Positions 12,014 through 24,570 are shown, numbered from the stretch's first letter. The stretch is 64,000 nt of DNA from Chrysogorgia sp. JL179-B06 (GCA_035772405.1 JAYKKM010000506.1:742001-806000); one strand, 5' to 3'. Notes: generated by a model not told the origin, from the letters alone. Program-made: numbers and translations.

Positions 12014-13405
12014 ATGAAGACGGATGGAGTTAGTCCACGAGTAGACATGACAACCTTTACGGAATGCGATGTATTTCAAGACGATCTCGAGCGAGGCAAA
12101 AGCACGTATTCACGAGAAAACGATGGAGGACAACCGCTGTCGAAACTTACGTGCGTGCACCTCGAAAGCTCCTGCGAAGACACAGACGAAGGTATTAATA
12201 CCAAAGGGAACACGAAAGCGACGAGTGAGGATTCCAGAGAAAATTCACTCGAGTCTGAGAAGACGACGAACAGCCGCGAAACAAGTGAAGTCGAAGAAGA
12301 AATGTATGTCGATTGCGGAACACCAACACTGGTTGCCGAAGGAGAACAGGCAGATCACTACGCTGAGATCCTCACCACGAAGCCTTGCGCAAGTACCATC
12401 TCCATGGCAAGACGGACTCGGGAATCGAGCAATCCAATCTTATGTCTGCGTTACGGAGACAACAATCCGAGACTAAATGGGACCGAAGACGAGGATCACA
12501 CGACAAGAAACGAAACCACGAACACTCAACTCCGTTTGCCGCGCAAAATCCATCAAGTCCTCTCGAACTCGGAGATATTTTACGTAAACACGACGGACGG
12601 GTTAACGTCGAAACACCCAGACGACGATGCACACATCTACGCGAACTTCGAGAATGACAAGCGAGGACAAACCGACCAAACGAGCCCCTCGAATGAAATC
12701 TCCGATACGGAATCCCTGTACGAAGACATTGATGATGTTTACGTCGCTATGTCGCCGCCTAGATCTAGAAGCAAGCCTATCGGTATCGTCTACGCTTCGA
12801 TGGACTTTTCGGGGAACACTTACAGTACTACATCGCCGAGCTCTGTCGGCACCTGTTCCTTATCCAGTTCCATCGGCAGTCTCGAAAGTCAAAGACAGGA
12901 CCGTTCCGCAACGTATTCCTCGGGAAGCCTAACCAGTTCGTTGCAGAAACCTCCCGAGTTACCAAAACGGACTAGTGGGAGTTTGAGCAGATCTCGTCCA
13001 CTCAGCATGCACTCGGGCAACCGTCACGATATTGCCGAGTTTGGGCTGTACACTGGTACATTGGTCGGCAAATGCACGGTGGCGAAATCCAGCCCCAAGT
13101 CCATCCAACACGTCGTCGGCGACTTCCTCGCCAGGGAAAAGAAAGAGCGATCGAAACCCGTGAGCCTCGAGGTAACCGGCGACTTTCTTCGTCTCAGTCT
13201 CAATTGCGCGCCTTGGAGTTTGCTTGCGGAGAATACACTGGATGACGTTGGTTGCGTTACGACTGTTAGCGCAAACAACAAAACGGCGCTCGGCTACACG
13301 GTTAGCAAACCAGGAGAAGATACCCATTGCTACGTTCTGCATTGTTCCGACGCTGATGCGATCAAGAACTCCATTTTGTCGACCTTCAAGAGACCGGACC
13401 CTTCG
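12014..13405 (+). CDS. Multi-PTB adaptor/scaffold protein, exon 1
   Basis: First coding exon (464 codons) of a putative signalling scaffold. The ATG at 12014 is the first in frame. The N-terminal 340 residues are Ser/Thr-rich and probably disordered, and carry tyrosine motifs: YVDC, YVNT and YANF (Grb2-type YxN for the latter two), YEDI, then YVAM and YASM (PI3K-type YxxM). A PTB/PID-like domain follows at about residues 342-458: a strand beginning YTGTLVGK, and the ending CYVLHCSDADAIKNSILSTF, which matches the usual PTB C-terminal strand and helix. The exon ends at a GTGAGT donor (13406) in phase 0. Upstream non-coding exons are possible. The PTB call rests on pattern and not on a search; orthology to IRS, DOK or Fe65 is not shown. 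Confidence 0.75.
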
Positions 13406-15952
13406 GTGAGTATTTTGGCGCTTTTTGGATATATATATATATAATATATACAATCGAAATAAAAACCCTAATACTAACCCTAATACTAACCGTAAAGCTT
13501 AAAACTGACTTGCATTCGTATATCGAGAAAGAGACAGTGTTTTCATAGTGTAAATATTAAAACAAAACTGCGTGAGGTATTACCTACATTAGTGATTAGA
13601 TTGCGGAATATTTGTTTTGCTGTAGGTGACAAAATAAACTGATTTCAGTTTGATTCCTAATCGCGAACCGCGCTTAACGGACGCGAACTTTTTTTGAACG
13701 AATGAACAAGACTACAAGAGTTGGTTGTATTAAGACAATGCGCCATTTAAACAGTTGGGGAGGCCGCATGAGTAAGCCAGACGCTCTCTCCGGAAGCATT
13801 TGCCTAAAGGATGTTATTCTGTGCACTGTGTTTGTACTGGCGCATTAAATCGAAAAGCACGCGTTTAGTTATTCGTGTTTGTCTGCGGAGTTAAAGTCGC
13901 GCGGTCTGGAATGACTTTTAATGAAATGCAAAAGTATTCTAGATTGCGCAAAATTTTCGTGAAGTCAGCACTGAAGGTCATTCGACCTCCCGAGCTATCA
14001 AGGTCAAGGGATATATTTTCCGTTTCCATAAATAGGATTATAGGAAAATATTATCACAAACATCCGAAAGAAACCAAGAGAAACGAGATAGTTTTTCGTT
14101 GACATTGTGTGCAGTCGCTTATTTGTAACAAGTCGCAGCACGTTTTCGTTTTCTACGGAGAAGAAGAAAGAGTTCCAAGCTAGTGTTTGTTTTATGGTTT
14201 AGTTTATTTGTTTGGAGATTTAGGCTAACTTTCCATGTCATGCCGTTTGAAATGGTCTTACCTTAACGAGGCACAATTTGAATACGACAAACTATTACAA
14301 ATAAACTGAATTTGAATTTTATTGATTTGTCACATACACAGAATATATAATACAATATTACGCTACATACGAAATTACAAACAAATGTGTAACATGAGAC
14401 GGTAAACAGAACGAAGTCCCAATTTACAACCGTCTCCTAACAAAAATAATAAATGTAATTACATAGCTATTACAGCGATGTGTAAGATGGAAGTTTATCC
14501 AGGAAATAACTATGTAGTTTAGATTCAAACGCCGAGACGGTAAGCAGTTTTTTCAGTCCCGTGGTAAGTTCTTCTATAGGTCAACAACTCTAGGAAAATT
14601 TGAGTTTCTAAAGTAATTTTGTGAATGTTTATAGACGTTGCTTTATAATTGTTTATAGGATCAACATTTCAAGTTGAGTACACTCTTTTCTTTTTATAAG
14701 AATAGTGTTTTTCATGCCCAGGCTGGATATTCTTATTTTTCTGCCGATTTTAGGCTGAAAATATTCTTGTGAATATTCATAGATTACAGAGTATAGTATT
14801 TCAGTTAATTAAAACGGATGTGATCATATGTATAGGACTAGTTTTTATCGTTTTGTCAGCTGATAGCTGGTTTTTTTAGAAAAAGGAAAGAATTTACCCT
14901 ACTTTTCAAAGGTAAAATAAAGTTCATTTTTAAAAAATATAGCGATTTTATTGTATTTTATTTTCAACACGCAAAAATATGTTCTTAACAAAATCTCAGC
15001 CTTGGGTATATTCTTAACATATACTTAAACTTTCGTCAATTTCAGCCTCGATATTCTTATAAAATATATTATAAATTATATTATAAAAAAAAGTGTAGAC
15101 TGTAGTGATTAATTGGTATTAAATTGTAAAGGTAACAGACTCGAGTATAAATATTTCGAGTCTATAAAATTTCGATCTGTCAGAGAAGTATAATAAAGTC
15201 TTAAATAGAAATAATTTTCCTTCACTATCATAACAACAAGGGTGCGTAGAATTCCGATAACTAGAAGCACGTCGGGCTATCATTTTATTTAGTTATTAAT
15301 TAGTAACAATTAATGCACAGTTTGGATACGAAACGAGATGTAGCAATTTAATAACATTTTGAACGGAAAGAAATAATTTACAATTTGAATTGAAATCGGC
15401 ATCATTACATCCACGGAGTAAAAACAAAGATTCGTTAGAGTAATACCAAGCATTCCTAAGACAGCTGAGGTAAGTAAGTGGGTGCGATAGACATCATGGA
15501 GACCACAATGCAACAAGTATGTTTAGTAGAATTTTCGCGAATACTATTGAAACTTGGCTAACTTGAGAATTTCCATGATATGGTGTAATGCCTTTCAGTT
15601 ACCAATCACATCGCTTTACCAGCTTTTTAAAAAGTACGTGTTTTTTTCCACGAAGTATAGGCTTGAATTGAAAGTAAAAATACTCCGAAAATATGCGTAG
15701 TCGTAGTATTTTTATTTGGAGAAGTGAAATCGTTCTTCATTCGAAAAATATTAGCACCAGCTATTAACTGGTTGCTAATATTTTTAGCCCATAATTAGGT
15801 TTTCTATATTGAGCTGTGATTTATTCAACAACCTGTATCTCAAAATAGTTGAATATTTATTTTGTTTTTGGTTGAAGCAAATATATAGCTATATACGGTA
15901 ATACAAGCGGCGAATATTTTTGTTTATGTAGAGCACCTTATTACTCTATACC

Positions 15953-16265
15953 ATGCAATACGTATTCATATTACGTACTTTATATATACTTATTGTAAAA
16001 TTCTCTCTGTTATCTTTAGTCCATGCAGCTCAATGGTTAGAGCATCTCAATAGTCTACCTAATATATGTAGTACTTTATATGTCACATTACTAACCAGTA
16101 CTTATCATAACCTTTGCTCTGTCATCTTAGTTCATTTAGCCCAATAGTTAGAGCATCTCACTAGTCTACCTATGTAGTACGTATATGTCACATTACGAAC
16201 CAGTACTTATCGTAACCTTTGCTCTCCATCTGTAGCTCAATGGTTAGAGTATCCAATTAGTCTAT
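15953..16265 (+). repeat. Tandem of tRNA-like units, about 105 bp each
   Basis: An A-box-like block (AGCTCAATGGTTAGAGCATC) occurs at about 16027, 16138 and 16233, each followed by AGTCTACC or AGTCTATA. The first two are also followed by TATATGTCACATTAC, AACCAGTACTTATC and CCTTTGCTCT. The B-box is absent, so these are partial SINE units arranged head to tail. The same flank precedes the tRNA-like sequence at 623. Confidence 0.7.
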
Positions 16266-16859
16266 ACCCAAGGGGCTAAATATGTCAATCTTCAGTAGGA
16301 GGGCTAAATATGTCAATCTTCGGCAGTAGCATTACTATTTCGTAGCATTAATTACTGTCTAAAAAATATCTACAGTTCGTGATGAACCTTCAGTGACCTG
16401 AAAATAATCTGTACGCGTACAGTGTATATACCCCATATACAACAGTTAATTCCTTTATAAAAACACGAAAGATTAAGGGCAGGATAACATTACAGACAGC
16501 TGATACTGCCAGGAAGGAACGTATTACATTTCAAAAACAGAAGAAGAAAACATCAGTGTATGAGTGACACAGGACAGCTGCGTCGCTTTTCTGCCGCAAG
16601 TTTGTCCAGCGAAGGGAGCGGGAAATACTTGCAATAATTCCTTTTTTGTTGTTTTCACTCCATTGCGATCGTACGTGCCTACGTGCATGTGTGAGTGAGT
16701 GTAACCGCGTTGACGTGAGTGTGAGTGTATATGTCGCCCTGGCCTTGAACTTGAAGGTCACTCGATCGTTTAGGGGGTCAGGATGACGCTACTCTATTCC
16801 GTCGTGCATTGCTCGCTTGTGTTTATATGTTTCCATACTACATGGAACATGACTTAGTT

Positions 16860-17050
16860 AACCTGGTTTCCATTTGGTCGCCAGGATCGCAACGGTGTCA
16901 TAGTGGTCGATGTAAAAGTGTGTCGATCTATCTTGTCTTTTGTCTGCTGTATGCAAAGCAGTCTTTACTATTGGGGATTATAGATGGACACTCTATTACA
17001 TCAACCGTTATGACACCATTGCGATCCTGGCGACCAAATGGAAACCAGGC
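16860..17050. repeat. Foldback element
   Basis: CCTGGTTTCCATTTGGTCGC at the left (16861-16880) is mirrored by GCGACCAAATGGAAACCAGG at the right (17029-17048). The arms extend about 55-65 bp and include GGATCGCAACGGTGTCATA and its near-complement. No coding content. Confidence 0.8.
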
Positions 17051-17584
17051 TTTAATACTCCCCAAGTTAGCTATGAGTCTTCTCAGGAAACCCTAAAGCC
17101 TCTCATTCAGTCATCACAAGAACTACAAGTGGGGTCCAATTCATATCATCTCCAAAATCAACAAAGACAAGCTTCTGTATTAGCTCCGTTCTCAGGTCAC
17201 TCGTAGGCCTCTCGACTTTGCAGTTAATAACCAGTTGCGAGCACGATCTTGCCATGGCTAGATAATGATATTTTCCTTTCTGCCCTAACACCTGAACACT
17301 CTGCTCAGTTCTAATACAATATATATGTGACAGTCACATAAAATTGTATCAAACCTATAACACAGTATCAACTAAAAGTAATTATACAATATATGCAGTC
17401 AGACGGTATTGGGTATATTCTACCTAATGGCCCTCTTTTAAATAAACTCTAGAGATGAATAAATTATATAAATACAAAAATTAACTAGACATTACAACGT
17501 GCTTGCATGAATTACAAGAAAAATTATTAACATAATCTATGGTAAAGTTTAAATTAATGAAGAATTCTTATAGTTTAGTTTTAA

Positions 17585-18390
17585 AGGAGATTGAAGAATT
17601 GAAGAACATTTCGACTTTGCCATCTCTGTTTTGACCTGAGGAAATTTTAGATCGGTGATGGATGCATGACCTGCTGTTTACATCACGAGAATCCCTCAGG
17701 AAGGATATAAATCTTGCGGCCAAGACGTTTTCAATGTATTAAATACCAGAAAGATTTTTCTCATTTTAATAAGATTATGTATAGGAATCTACTTCAATTG
17801 GCGGAGTAATTGAATAGAAGGCGCATCATGTTTTTTATCAAGTATTAGTCTAGCGGCTCGTTTTTGTAGTTTTAATAAGTCATTTAGAAGCTCATTACTG
17901 GCATTACCCCCACAGTGGCGAAGCTGGGCGTAGCAACTGGTCAAGCTATGCTATATTTTTAAACATCTGCATATTTTGAAAACAATATATTTCTTTCAAT
18001 TTACCTCTAATAGAAAATAAAAACCAGTACACTCCCTAGTGATTACAATCAATTGTTTTTGAAGCTATTTAAAACACTCGAACTCGCGTTTTATCATATC
18101 TAAAATGCTCGCGCTGCGCGCTCGTGTTTTAAATACTACATAAAGATCTGAATATGTAAATCGTTTCAAAATTTGCATAGCATGACCAGTTGCTATGACC
18201 AACTTCGCTACTGTACCCCCAGATTGTACAGCAATACAAAAAATACGGATGAATCAAAGTGTAATAAACTTGAATACGACAGCGATGGATAAGATTATTA
18301 CGAATACGTTTCAACAGGTATAATATAGATAACTGATAAGAGACATAAAGCGAGGCTTCTGATCTCCGCATTCATTCACAATTCAAATAC
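17585..18390 (-). pseudogene. Degenerate LINE reverse-transcriptase fragments
   Basis: On the minus strand, 18129-18371 reads YTLIHPYFLYCCTIWG, a typical non-LTR reverse-transcriptase C-terminal block. Downstream at about 17600-17890 is LLKLQKRAARLILDKKHD, the usual following block, with several stops beyond it. A stretch near 17930-18130 interrupts the two. It is a dead CR1-like or related LINE inside the intron of the PTB gene. Confidence 0.65.
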
Positions 18391-18756
18391 GTTAACTCGG
18401 AACCTGATTTGTTTGGTTTGAACCTCGTTCCACCAGAATCAAAAGTGAAAGAATTCTCAACTCAACAAATCGTTGAGTTTTCTCGAAAATACCGAAATAA
18501 TTACTTCTAGGACAAAATGAATAAGTTATATCAAGGATTGACAAGATATTTACGGATGAGTTTATCGCCGACTGAGCACTGACAATGCAGTGCGGTTTAC
18601 TCTTTAATCTAAACAAGACGCCTGTCAGGCGTTCACTTCGCCTGCAGGCAACGAAATATATACAGTCGTTTTGGATGATCCTTTTGAATCGGACAATATT
18701 TAGGCAGAAACGCTAGTGGCCGCCATTGGCGAGTGGTGATCTGACGAACTACATAA

Positions 18757-19065
18757 AGGTATATACACGTTTGCGTAATATAATAGGTACGTGTTATGCA
18801 TTTAGACTCGCTAATTCCAAATCTGTTTTCACAATTGAAAACGGTTAAATATTGATCGAGATAACGTTCAAAATCATATACGACGAAGCGGGCCGCGGCT
18901 GGCTGATTGCCGAATAATTTCTAAGTACATGAACCGTTTTTACGAAGGGTATACACGTTCTCGTAATATAATAGACACGTGTGTTATGTATTTAGACTCG
19001 GTAATTCCAAATCTGTTTTCAGAATTGAAATCGAGTAAATATTGGCCGAGATAACGTTCAAAATC
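18757..19065. repeat. Direct repeat pair, also found inverted near 8.9 kb
   Basis: Two units of about 110-130 bp share GTAATATAATAG, ATTTAGACTCG, TAATTCCAAATCTGTTTTCA and GAGATAACGTTCAAAAT. An inverted relative lies at 8870-9050 (AACAGATTTGGAATTAGCGA). This is a dispersed repeat of unknown class. Confidence 0.75.
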
Positions 19066-19485
19066 TACGTACGACGGTCGACGAACCGGCCTTTTGCGTT
19101 ACAAATACGTAACTTGAAACTCTAGGGGTGGGGTAGGGGGTAGTGGTACTAGAAAAGGCGAGCGAGGGGATTACAGTAAAAACCCGCTAACAAGAACCTA
19201 CATTTTACGGATTTTTACCCAATCAGCCTGGGATAGGTTCTTATATTCTTATATGTTCTTATATATAAACAAATTCTTAATATCAGCCTGCGCTTCTTAA
19301 TAATGGTAGGTTCTTGTTAGAGTGGGTTTATACTGTATTGTGAATTCGTATTTCTAGTTTGTGGTAACGAGTCACTGTAAGTACGTGTACAATAGAAAGC
19401 ACTTCGTGTTTCTGGTGTGAAATATGCTCTCACTAATGCTGTTGGCGTAGCCATCCTGACAAGTTGTCAAACTTTCTATTTTCAG

Positions 19486-20070
19486 ATTTCAAAATGGTCC
19501 TCCATGTGCTCACTGGGGAAATCGGTGTCGTTGCCTAGCAAGGCAAGGTTAAGGGGCATGTCGAGACACAACGAGCTGGCGATTTTCGACGATCTTGTTT
19601 ACCTTGGATCATTCAAGGCGAAGAAATCGTTTCTCATTGTCAACGATAATATAGCCGCAGTACTCGACCACACCGCTTCGAAAAATTATACCTACGCTAA
19701 GATTGAGCTCTACAAAGACGCCATTCACCTGAAGAACAGCAAGACCGACTGTATCCTCGATATCCACCAACTCGAATGGATCCTCTCCATGGGACTCTTC
19801 GACGAAGATCGTCGGTACTTCGGTTACATCTCGTCGAAGGCCTTCCAGGGCAGCAAGACCCGAACCTGTTGTCACGTGTTTCGCTGTAATCGCGTGGGAC
19901 GCGCGAGCGTGATACTGGAGACGATCAGGCACTCGTGCCAGACAACCTTCTTAGCAAGGAGACCGGGGAATCATTCGTTGGATCGACGCTTAAGATCAAA
20001 CTCGACGACTTCGAGCAGTTCAGAGGAATCGATGAGTTCTACTTCAGAGACGACGAGCATGGGTTCAGCG
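19486..20070 (+). CDS. Multi-PTB adaptor/scaffold protein, exon 2
   Basis: This 195-codon exon lies between a TATTTTCAG acceptor and a GTGAGT donor, both in phase 0, so it joins exon 1 without disturbing the frame. It encodes a second PTB/PID-like domain from about residue 496 to 620 of the joined protein (DDLVYLGSFK at the start, CHVFRCNRVGRASVILETIR at the C-terminal strand and helix), with an acidic central helix region (ILDIHQLEWILSMGLFDEDR). It ends in a Ser/Thr-rich linker (TTSSSSEESMSSTSETTS). The pattern is that of a real PTB; ligand specificity cannot be read from sequence. Confidence 0.75.
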
Positions 20071-21939
20071 GTGAGTTGAGTAGATTGAAATATTAAAGAA
20101 TGAGTGTCAACCGTGATGCATTACGCGCTCAGTCGGCCATTTTATGAAACACGAAAGACGTTTCATAGTGAACTCATTCGTTAAGTTATTCATTTTGTTT
20201 TTAATTAAAAGAAGACATACATTAGAAAGTAATTATTAATTATTAAAGAGGGATAGAAAAGCCTCAGTGTAGGGTTTTCTGAGAAGAGGCAGCGAATTTG
20301 CCGAGTGTTTACCACCTCAAGTTGACAATGAAGCACAACCAGACAGTTATAAGTTATTGTTAGGTTACACCGGATAGTGAATCCGAGTCGATATTAGCAT
20401 GACGATCTTCCATGTATCGTCATAATATGATAACTATGGGAGAAAGTTATGAAAAATTACATTCTCCCCCTGCAAAGTTCCACAGTGTACATTTCTGCCC
20501 CATTCTCGTTCCTTGCATAGCTCTAGTGTCAGTGATGAGAATTGAAAAGTTTTACACTTGCAGCATTAAATTGTATCTGAACAAATCACATTGATTGTAA
20601 CATGTAAAATTAATGTAAATTAGGATTTATGAACTCACTAGAACAAAGATTTCTCCCCTCCTGAAAACTGAGCACTGTCTAATACTTTTCAAAACTCAAG
20701 AGTAATACTAGGGCTGTGCAACGAACTAGGATGAAGTACAAATCTACAATGTGAAACGTTTTAGAGGGAAAAAATTAGATTATTTATAATTTTTTCGAGC
20801 CATCTTAATTCGAAAAAAGTCTTAAAGGACATTGGCAACAAAAATTAAGTTTGTCTATTATGAAAGAACTCGTAAAATGATAGAGTAACATCTTTTACAA
20901 CTTTTCCGTATTTTACTTCGTTTTTGAAATATTTGAGTTTGTTTAATATGTAAATGAGATCGTGTCTGACGTCAGGTACAGGGTAGAGAATTTTCACTCA
21001 TTAAAATATTACTTCCATCTTCAAGTTTGTTCCACAAATTTACTTGAAAATATGCGTATAATAACTCCTCATGATAATGAACGTTGTAAACTTAGCAATC
21101 ACTGAGATATAAGACATTTTTTAATCACCTGACGTCAGAGACCATCTCATTTACATATCAAACAAACTGAAATATTTCAAAAACGAAGAAAAAAACGGAA
21201 AAGGTGTTACTCTATCATTTTACGAGTTCTTTCATATTAGACAAACTTAATTTTTGTTGCCAATGTCTTTTAAGGGCTCACTTAAAACTATTTAAACAGT
21301 CAATGCTTTTAATTTACTCTGTCAGACGATTTACTCTGTCAATGTTTCTAATTTTTCTCTATCTAGAGTCTAGACTAGAGAACAAACATTTACTCAATAA
21401 CAACTTTGGCCAATTACTGCGGTCCCTAAACATCACATACATGCATGTAAACTAAACAATAAACACCTTATACATCGTTACAGATAATTACAGTATACAT
21501 GCAGATACAGATACAAACTAGTAACAAAAGCGGTTTTGTTAAGTCTCGTGGCTGAGTCAAATGAGTTTTTAAAGGTTGTTAGAGTGATATATTTCCTGAT
21601 CTTGTCATTTCCTGATCTTGTCATTTTTCAGAAGAACTTTTATTTTTGAACAATACTGAACAATTTGTGAAGAGATACAGATAGTTTCCAAAATGTCTCT
21701 GTCGCTGTTCGTTGCATACAATGCGTCTCCTTGTAATAGTTATGTAAAATATGTATAAAAACCGAAAAGATGTGCTTCGCGTCAACAACACCAGTTAATC
21801 AATTTGTTTAAAATTGGCAAAAATATTGTGTGTGTTCTTCTTATGTTGGACTCCCACAGTCCAGAAAGAGCCCCTGACTGAATTAGACAGATTGATGATG
21901 CCACAATTTGCTTTACAAAAGAACAAACCTTTTTTTCAG
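20071..21939 (+). other. Intron 2 of the multi-PTB gene
   Basis: The intron runs from GTGAGT to CTTTTTTTCAG. It contains one full copy of MITE family A (20822-21272) and otherwise AT-rich sequence with no exon that I can support. Confidence 0.65.
20822..21272. mobile_element. MITE family A, copy 1
   Basis: The ends are TTAAAGGACATTGGCAAC and the inverted GTTGCCAATGTCTTTTAA, with arms of about 180 bp (GAAAGAACTCGTAAAATGAT; GTAAATGAGAT; TGACGTCAG). A near-identical element is at 25845-26278, and a lone terminus is at about 59066. TTAA at both ends suggests a TTAA-targeting (piggyBac-like) or TA-type element; the flanks do not let me decide. Confidence 0.85.
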
Positions 21940-22515
21940 AGCTCGAGTCCTCCCGAGATCGATGGTAATCCGGACCTTCGCTCACCCGTGAGACGCAGGC
22001 TACAACGTCTGGGTAAAAAGACCCGCGCCCGAATGAGCACGATCATGTCATTCGCCGAGGACGACACAACGAGTGACATTTTGGAAGAGAAAGAAGAAGC
22101 GGAGTTTACAACGAAGGTGATAGAACCCCGTTGTTACAATGTATCCTACCTCTGCTCAACGATTGTCAGTCCTCCGCTAAAACCGCAGCACGTGAAACAG
22201 TGTTTGAAACAATACCAAAAGGCAATCGACAAGGCGATAAAGAAATCCAAAAACGCGCAACGCAACGCGAAGGTGCAACTGGTGGTGAATCAAGATGGCG
22301 TCATGATCGTCGACGATCCATCCAAGCCTCCCCAGGCGTTCTTCGAAAGGGCGGCTCTCGCCAGCATCCAGAGGCACCCCGAAGGTAAGTGCGCCTTCGC
22401 TTTTTCGACAATCGTCAGCGGTAACACAAAGCATAAATGCCATCTCTTCTTGCAAGACAAAGAACCAATGGATGAAATCATCAAAGACATTCAATCGCAG
22501 ATTCAGCAAAAATGA
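21940..22515 (+). CDS. Multi-PTB adaptor/scaffold protein, terminal exon
   Basis: The last exon enters in phase 0 after a TTTTTTTCAG acceptor and runs 191 codons to a TGA at 22513-22515. It opens with a Ser/Pro and basic linker (RSPVRRRLQRLGKKTRARMS). It then encodes a third PTB-like domain, about residues 720-850 of the joined protein (YNVSYLCSTIVSPP; VQLVVNQDGVMIVDD; CAFAFSTIVSGNTKHKCHLF; a closing helix MDEIIKDIQSQIQ). Three PTB-like domains in one protein is unusual. The total comes to about 850 residues if no small exons are missed. Confidence 0.75.
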   Translation, partial: SSSPPEIDGNPDLRSPVRRRLQRLGKKTRARMSTIMSFAEDDTTSDILEEKEEAEFTTKVIEPRCYNVSYLCSTIVSPPLKPQHVKQCLKQYQKAIDKAIKKSKNAQRNAKVQLVVNQDGVMIVDDPSKPPQAFFERAALASIQRHPEGKCAFAFSTIVSGNTKHKCHLFLQDKEPMDEIIKDIQSQIQQK

Positions 22516-22799
22516 AAAACAAAGTAATATATATATACCGTGTGCCAGTTATGATAAAATATGATAACTCGTACATCGTCGTATCGGCCAAAAACGACCA
22601 AAAATAATCTTAATCACTAATCTCGAACGGGGTGCGTTCTTTCTCGCTTATCCTGACTTTTCCTAATGCGGAATAAATTGTTTTCAATGTCTTCGGTCAA
22701 CAAGAACGTCAACTTCGCTATTTAAACAGCATTTAAATTTCAACAAGACTCTCAATTTCAAAGGCACGGACCAAACGTCGCCTGGAAACGGTAGTCAAA

Positions 22800-23200
22800 A
22801 AGTAAATAAATATTTCATTGGGGAACTGTACCCAAAAAAATTAATTGCTAACTGAACATTATACTTAAAGGCCTTTTATTTAAAACTAATTAATTTTTTG
22901 GGTACAGTTGCCCTTTATGACTTTCAAGTATTATAATTTCACGATATTTTCATTCTCGTATTTTATGCTTCTGGACGCCGCCATTTTGCAGTTTGCTCGA
23001 CGGCTCAAACTCGTTGTCCAGCGGGGGTTTATTTTCCAAACCGCCGCTGTATATCAATTTTGAGCCGTCGAGCAAACTCTAAAATGGCGGCGTCGACTAA
23101 TTAAAACGTAATTTCTCGATTACAAAAGCAGGCATTGTAAAACTATTTACGTTTCTAAAGATTATACTTTCGTGCCTTTTATTTAAAAGTATTTTTACTG
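22800..23200. repeat. Inverted-repeat complex shared with 6.9-7.1 kb
   Basis: GGGGAACTGTACCC near 22820 mirrors GGGTACAGTTGCCC near 22899. The segment GCCGTCGAGCAAACTCTAAA with AATGGCGGCGTC at about 23063-23097 matches 6936-6965, and the following CTTTTATTTAAAAGTA block matches 7037-7052. This is a dispersed foldback family. Confidence 0.7.
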
Positions 23201-23395
23201 CTTTTAAAATATCGTTAATTCCAAGAACGAGGTTCGGGAATCGCTGAGAAAGAATGCTACATTAATCTTAATGTTTTCGATACATATTTTAAAATAACAA
23301 ACGGTGTAATACCACCATCGTATTAAAATACGAACAGGTAATTTATTTGATATTAGTTCACGAAGAACATACTCGATGTTGTTCTAGTAGGTAGC

Positions 23396-23865
23396 TTAAA
23401 GTGCCTCTAACCTCAAATTTTTTTATTGTCTTATTTGGAAGAACTTTTAAAATGATAAAGTAACTTCTTTTGAAGATTTTCACTTCTTCGCTTTCTTTTT
23501 GAGATATATCAGTTTGTTTGATATGCAAATATCTGGAATTTCGTCACACATCAGAGAATGTTATATATCTTTGCGTTCATGAAATAAAAACACTAAAGTG
23601 TGAATAGCATGTGTGTGCGTTTCTCCCACAACACCAAACTTCTTGATTTTAAAGGATTTATTTCGAGAATGAAAGAGATATACACATTTCTCCAACAAGT
23701 CATTATGCATGTGTGACGAAATTCCAGACATTTACATATCAAACAAACTGATATATCTCAAAAAGAAAGCAAAGAAACGAAAATCTTCAAAAGAAGTTAC
23801 TTTATCATTTTAAAAGTTCTTCCAAACAAGACAATAAAACATTTTGAGGTTATGGGCACTTTAAA
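23396..23865. mobile_element. MITE family B, full copy
   Basis: It starts TTAAAGTGCCTCTAACCTCA and ends in the inverted TTGAGGTTATGGGCACTTTAA-like sequence. The arms of about 150 bp share TTTAAAATGATAAAGTAACT and ATATCAGTTTGTTTGATATG. A half copy lies at 7590-7738. Confidence 0.8.
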
Positions 23866-24447
23866 CATGGAGTGCTTGCATACCGTGCCAATCATAATTA
23901 GTTCAATTACTGTGATTGGTCAGGAAATAGAGAGAAATGAGAAGTAATCAAAACAACAAAATCGCCTTAGTTTCGAGACTCCGTTGTTTGAATTGATTTT
24001 TAAAATTTCAAAGACTCCATTGTTTCGAGGGGGATGGGCTCCCGTTTTATGCGAGCACTCCGTGTTTAACGAAACAGAATGGTGACAGTGTTAGCTAACT
24101 TTATAATTTTAATTTCGTCTTAGAAACAAAGCAAGGATTTGTAGCGTTCAAATGAACTGTGAATGTGATATATTCGAGCTCGTAGAAGCTTCTAAACTTT
24201 CCACTTGCAATTAGCTAGTTCACGTTAAACTATTCCCAGAACTGAACGATAAAATGGCCACCACCAATTGAGGGTGAATGTAGATATATAATCCTTATAG
24301 GAAAAGGCGTCCCATATTACAGTGACGTTTCTATTTTTACATCTCATTATTTGTTATTGTTTCTCGCACCTGATTGGCTCATTTTTGTCTAACGCGATTA
24401 TTTATTCTATAAAAGTCTCACTTAGTTATTATTTCACTTTACGTTTC

Positions 24448-24570
24448 ACTCTCTGACGAAGGGCCTTCGCTCGAAACGTTAGACTACTTACACGCTATTT
24501 CGGCAGTACACCAACCTTTTTAGATATTTGATTTGTATTTCTACACTGCCTACGCAGCACAACACGTCAT
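24448..24570 (+). repeat. Dispersed retroelement-tail-like repeat
   Basis: CTCTGACGAAGGGCCTTCGC followed by TCGAAACGTTAG, then GCAGTACACCAACC and GATTTGTATTTCTACACTGC. A diverged copy is at about 11539-11640. Such tails are spread through many invertebrate genomes. The class is not determined. Confidence 0.6.

Larger units (their letters stand above)
13406..19485 (+). other. Intron 1 of the multi-PTB gene
   Basis: The intron starts GTGAGT and ends CTATTTTCAG. It holds the tRNA-like tandem repeats at 15950-16265, the foldback at 16860-17050, a degenerate minus-strand LINE at 17585-18390 and the direct repeats at 18757-19065. I saw no other exon that would keep phase 0, but small exons could be missed. 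Confidence 0.6.

Noticed and set aside
12069..13453. Alternative frames of 85-164 codons over the PTB exon
   Set aside because: Shadows of the long adaptor exon; no domains or splice logic.
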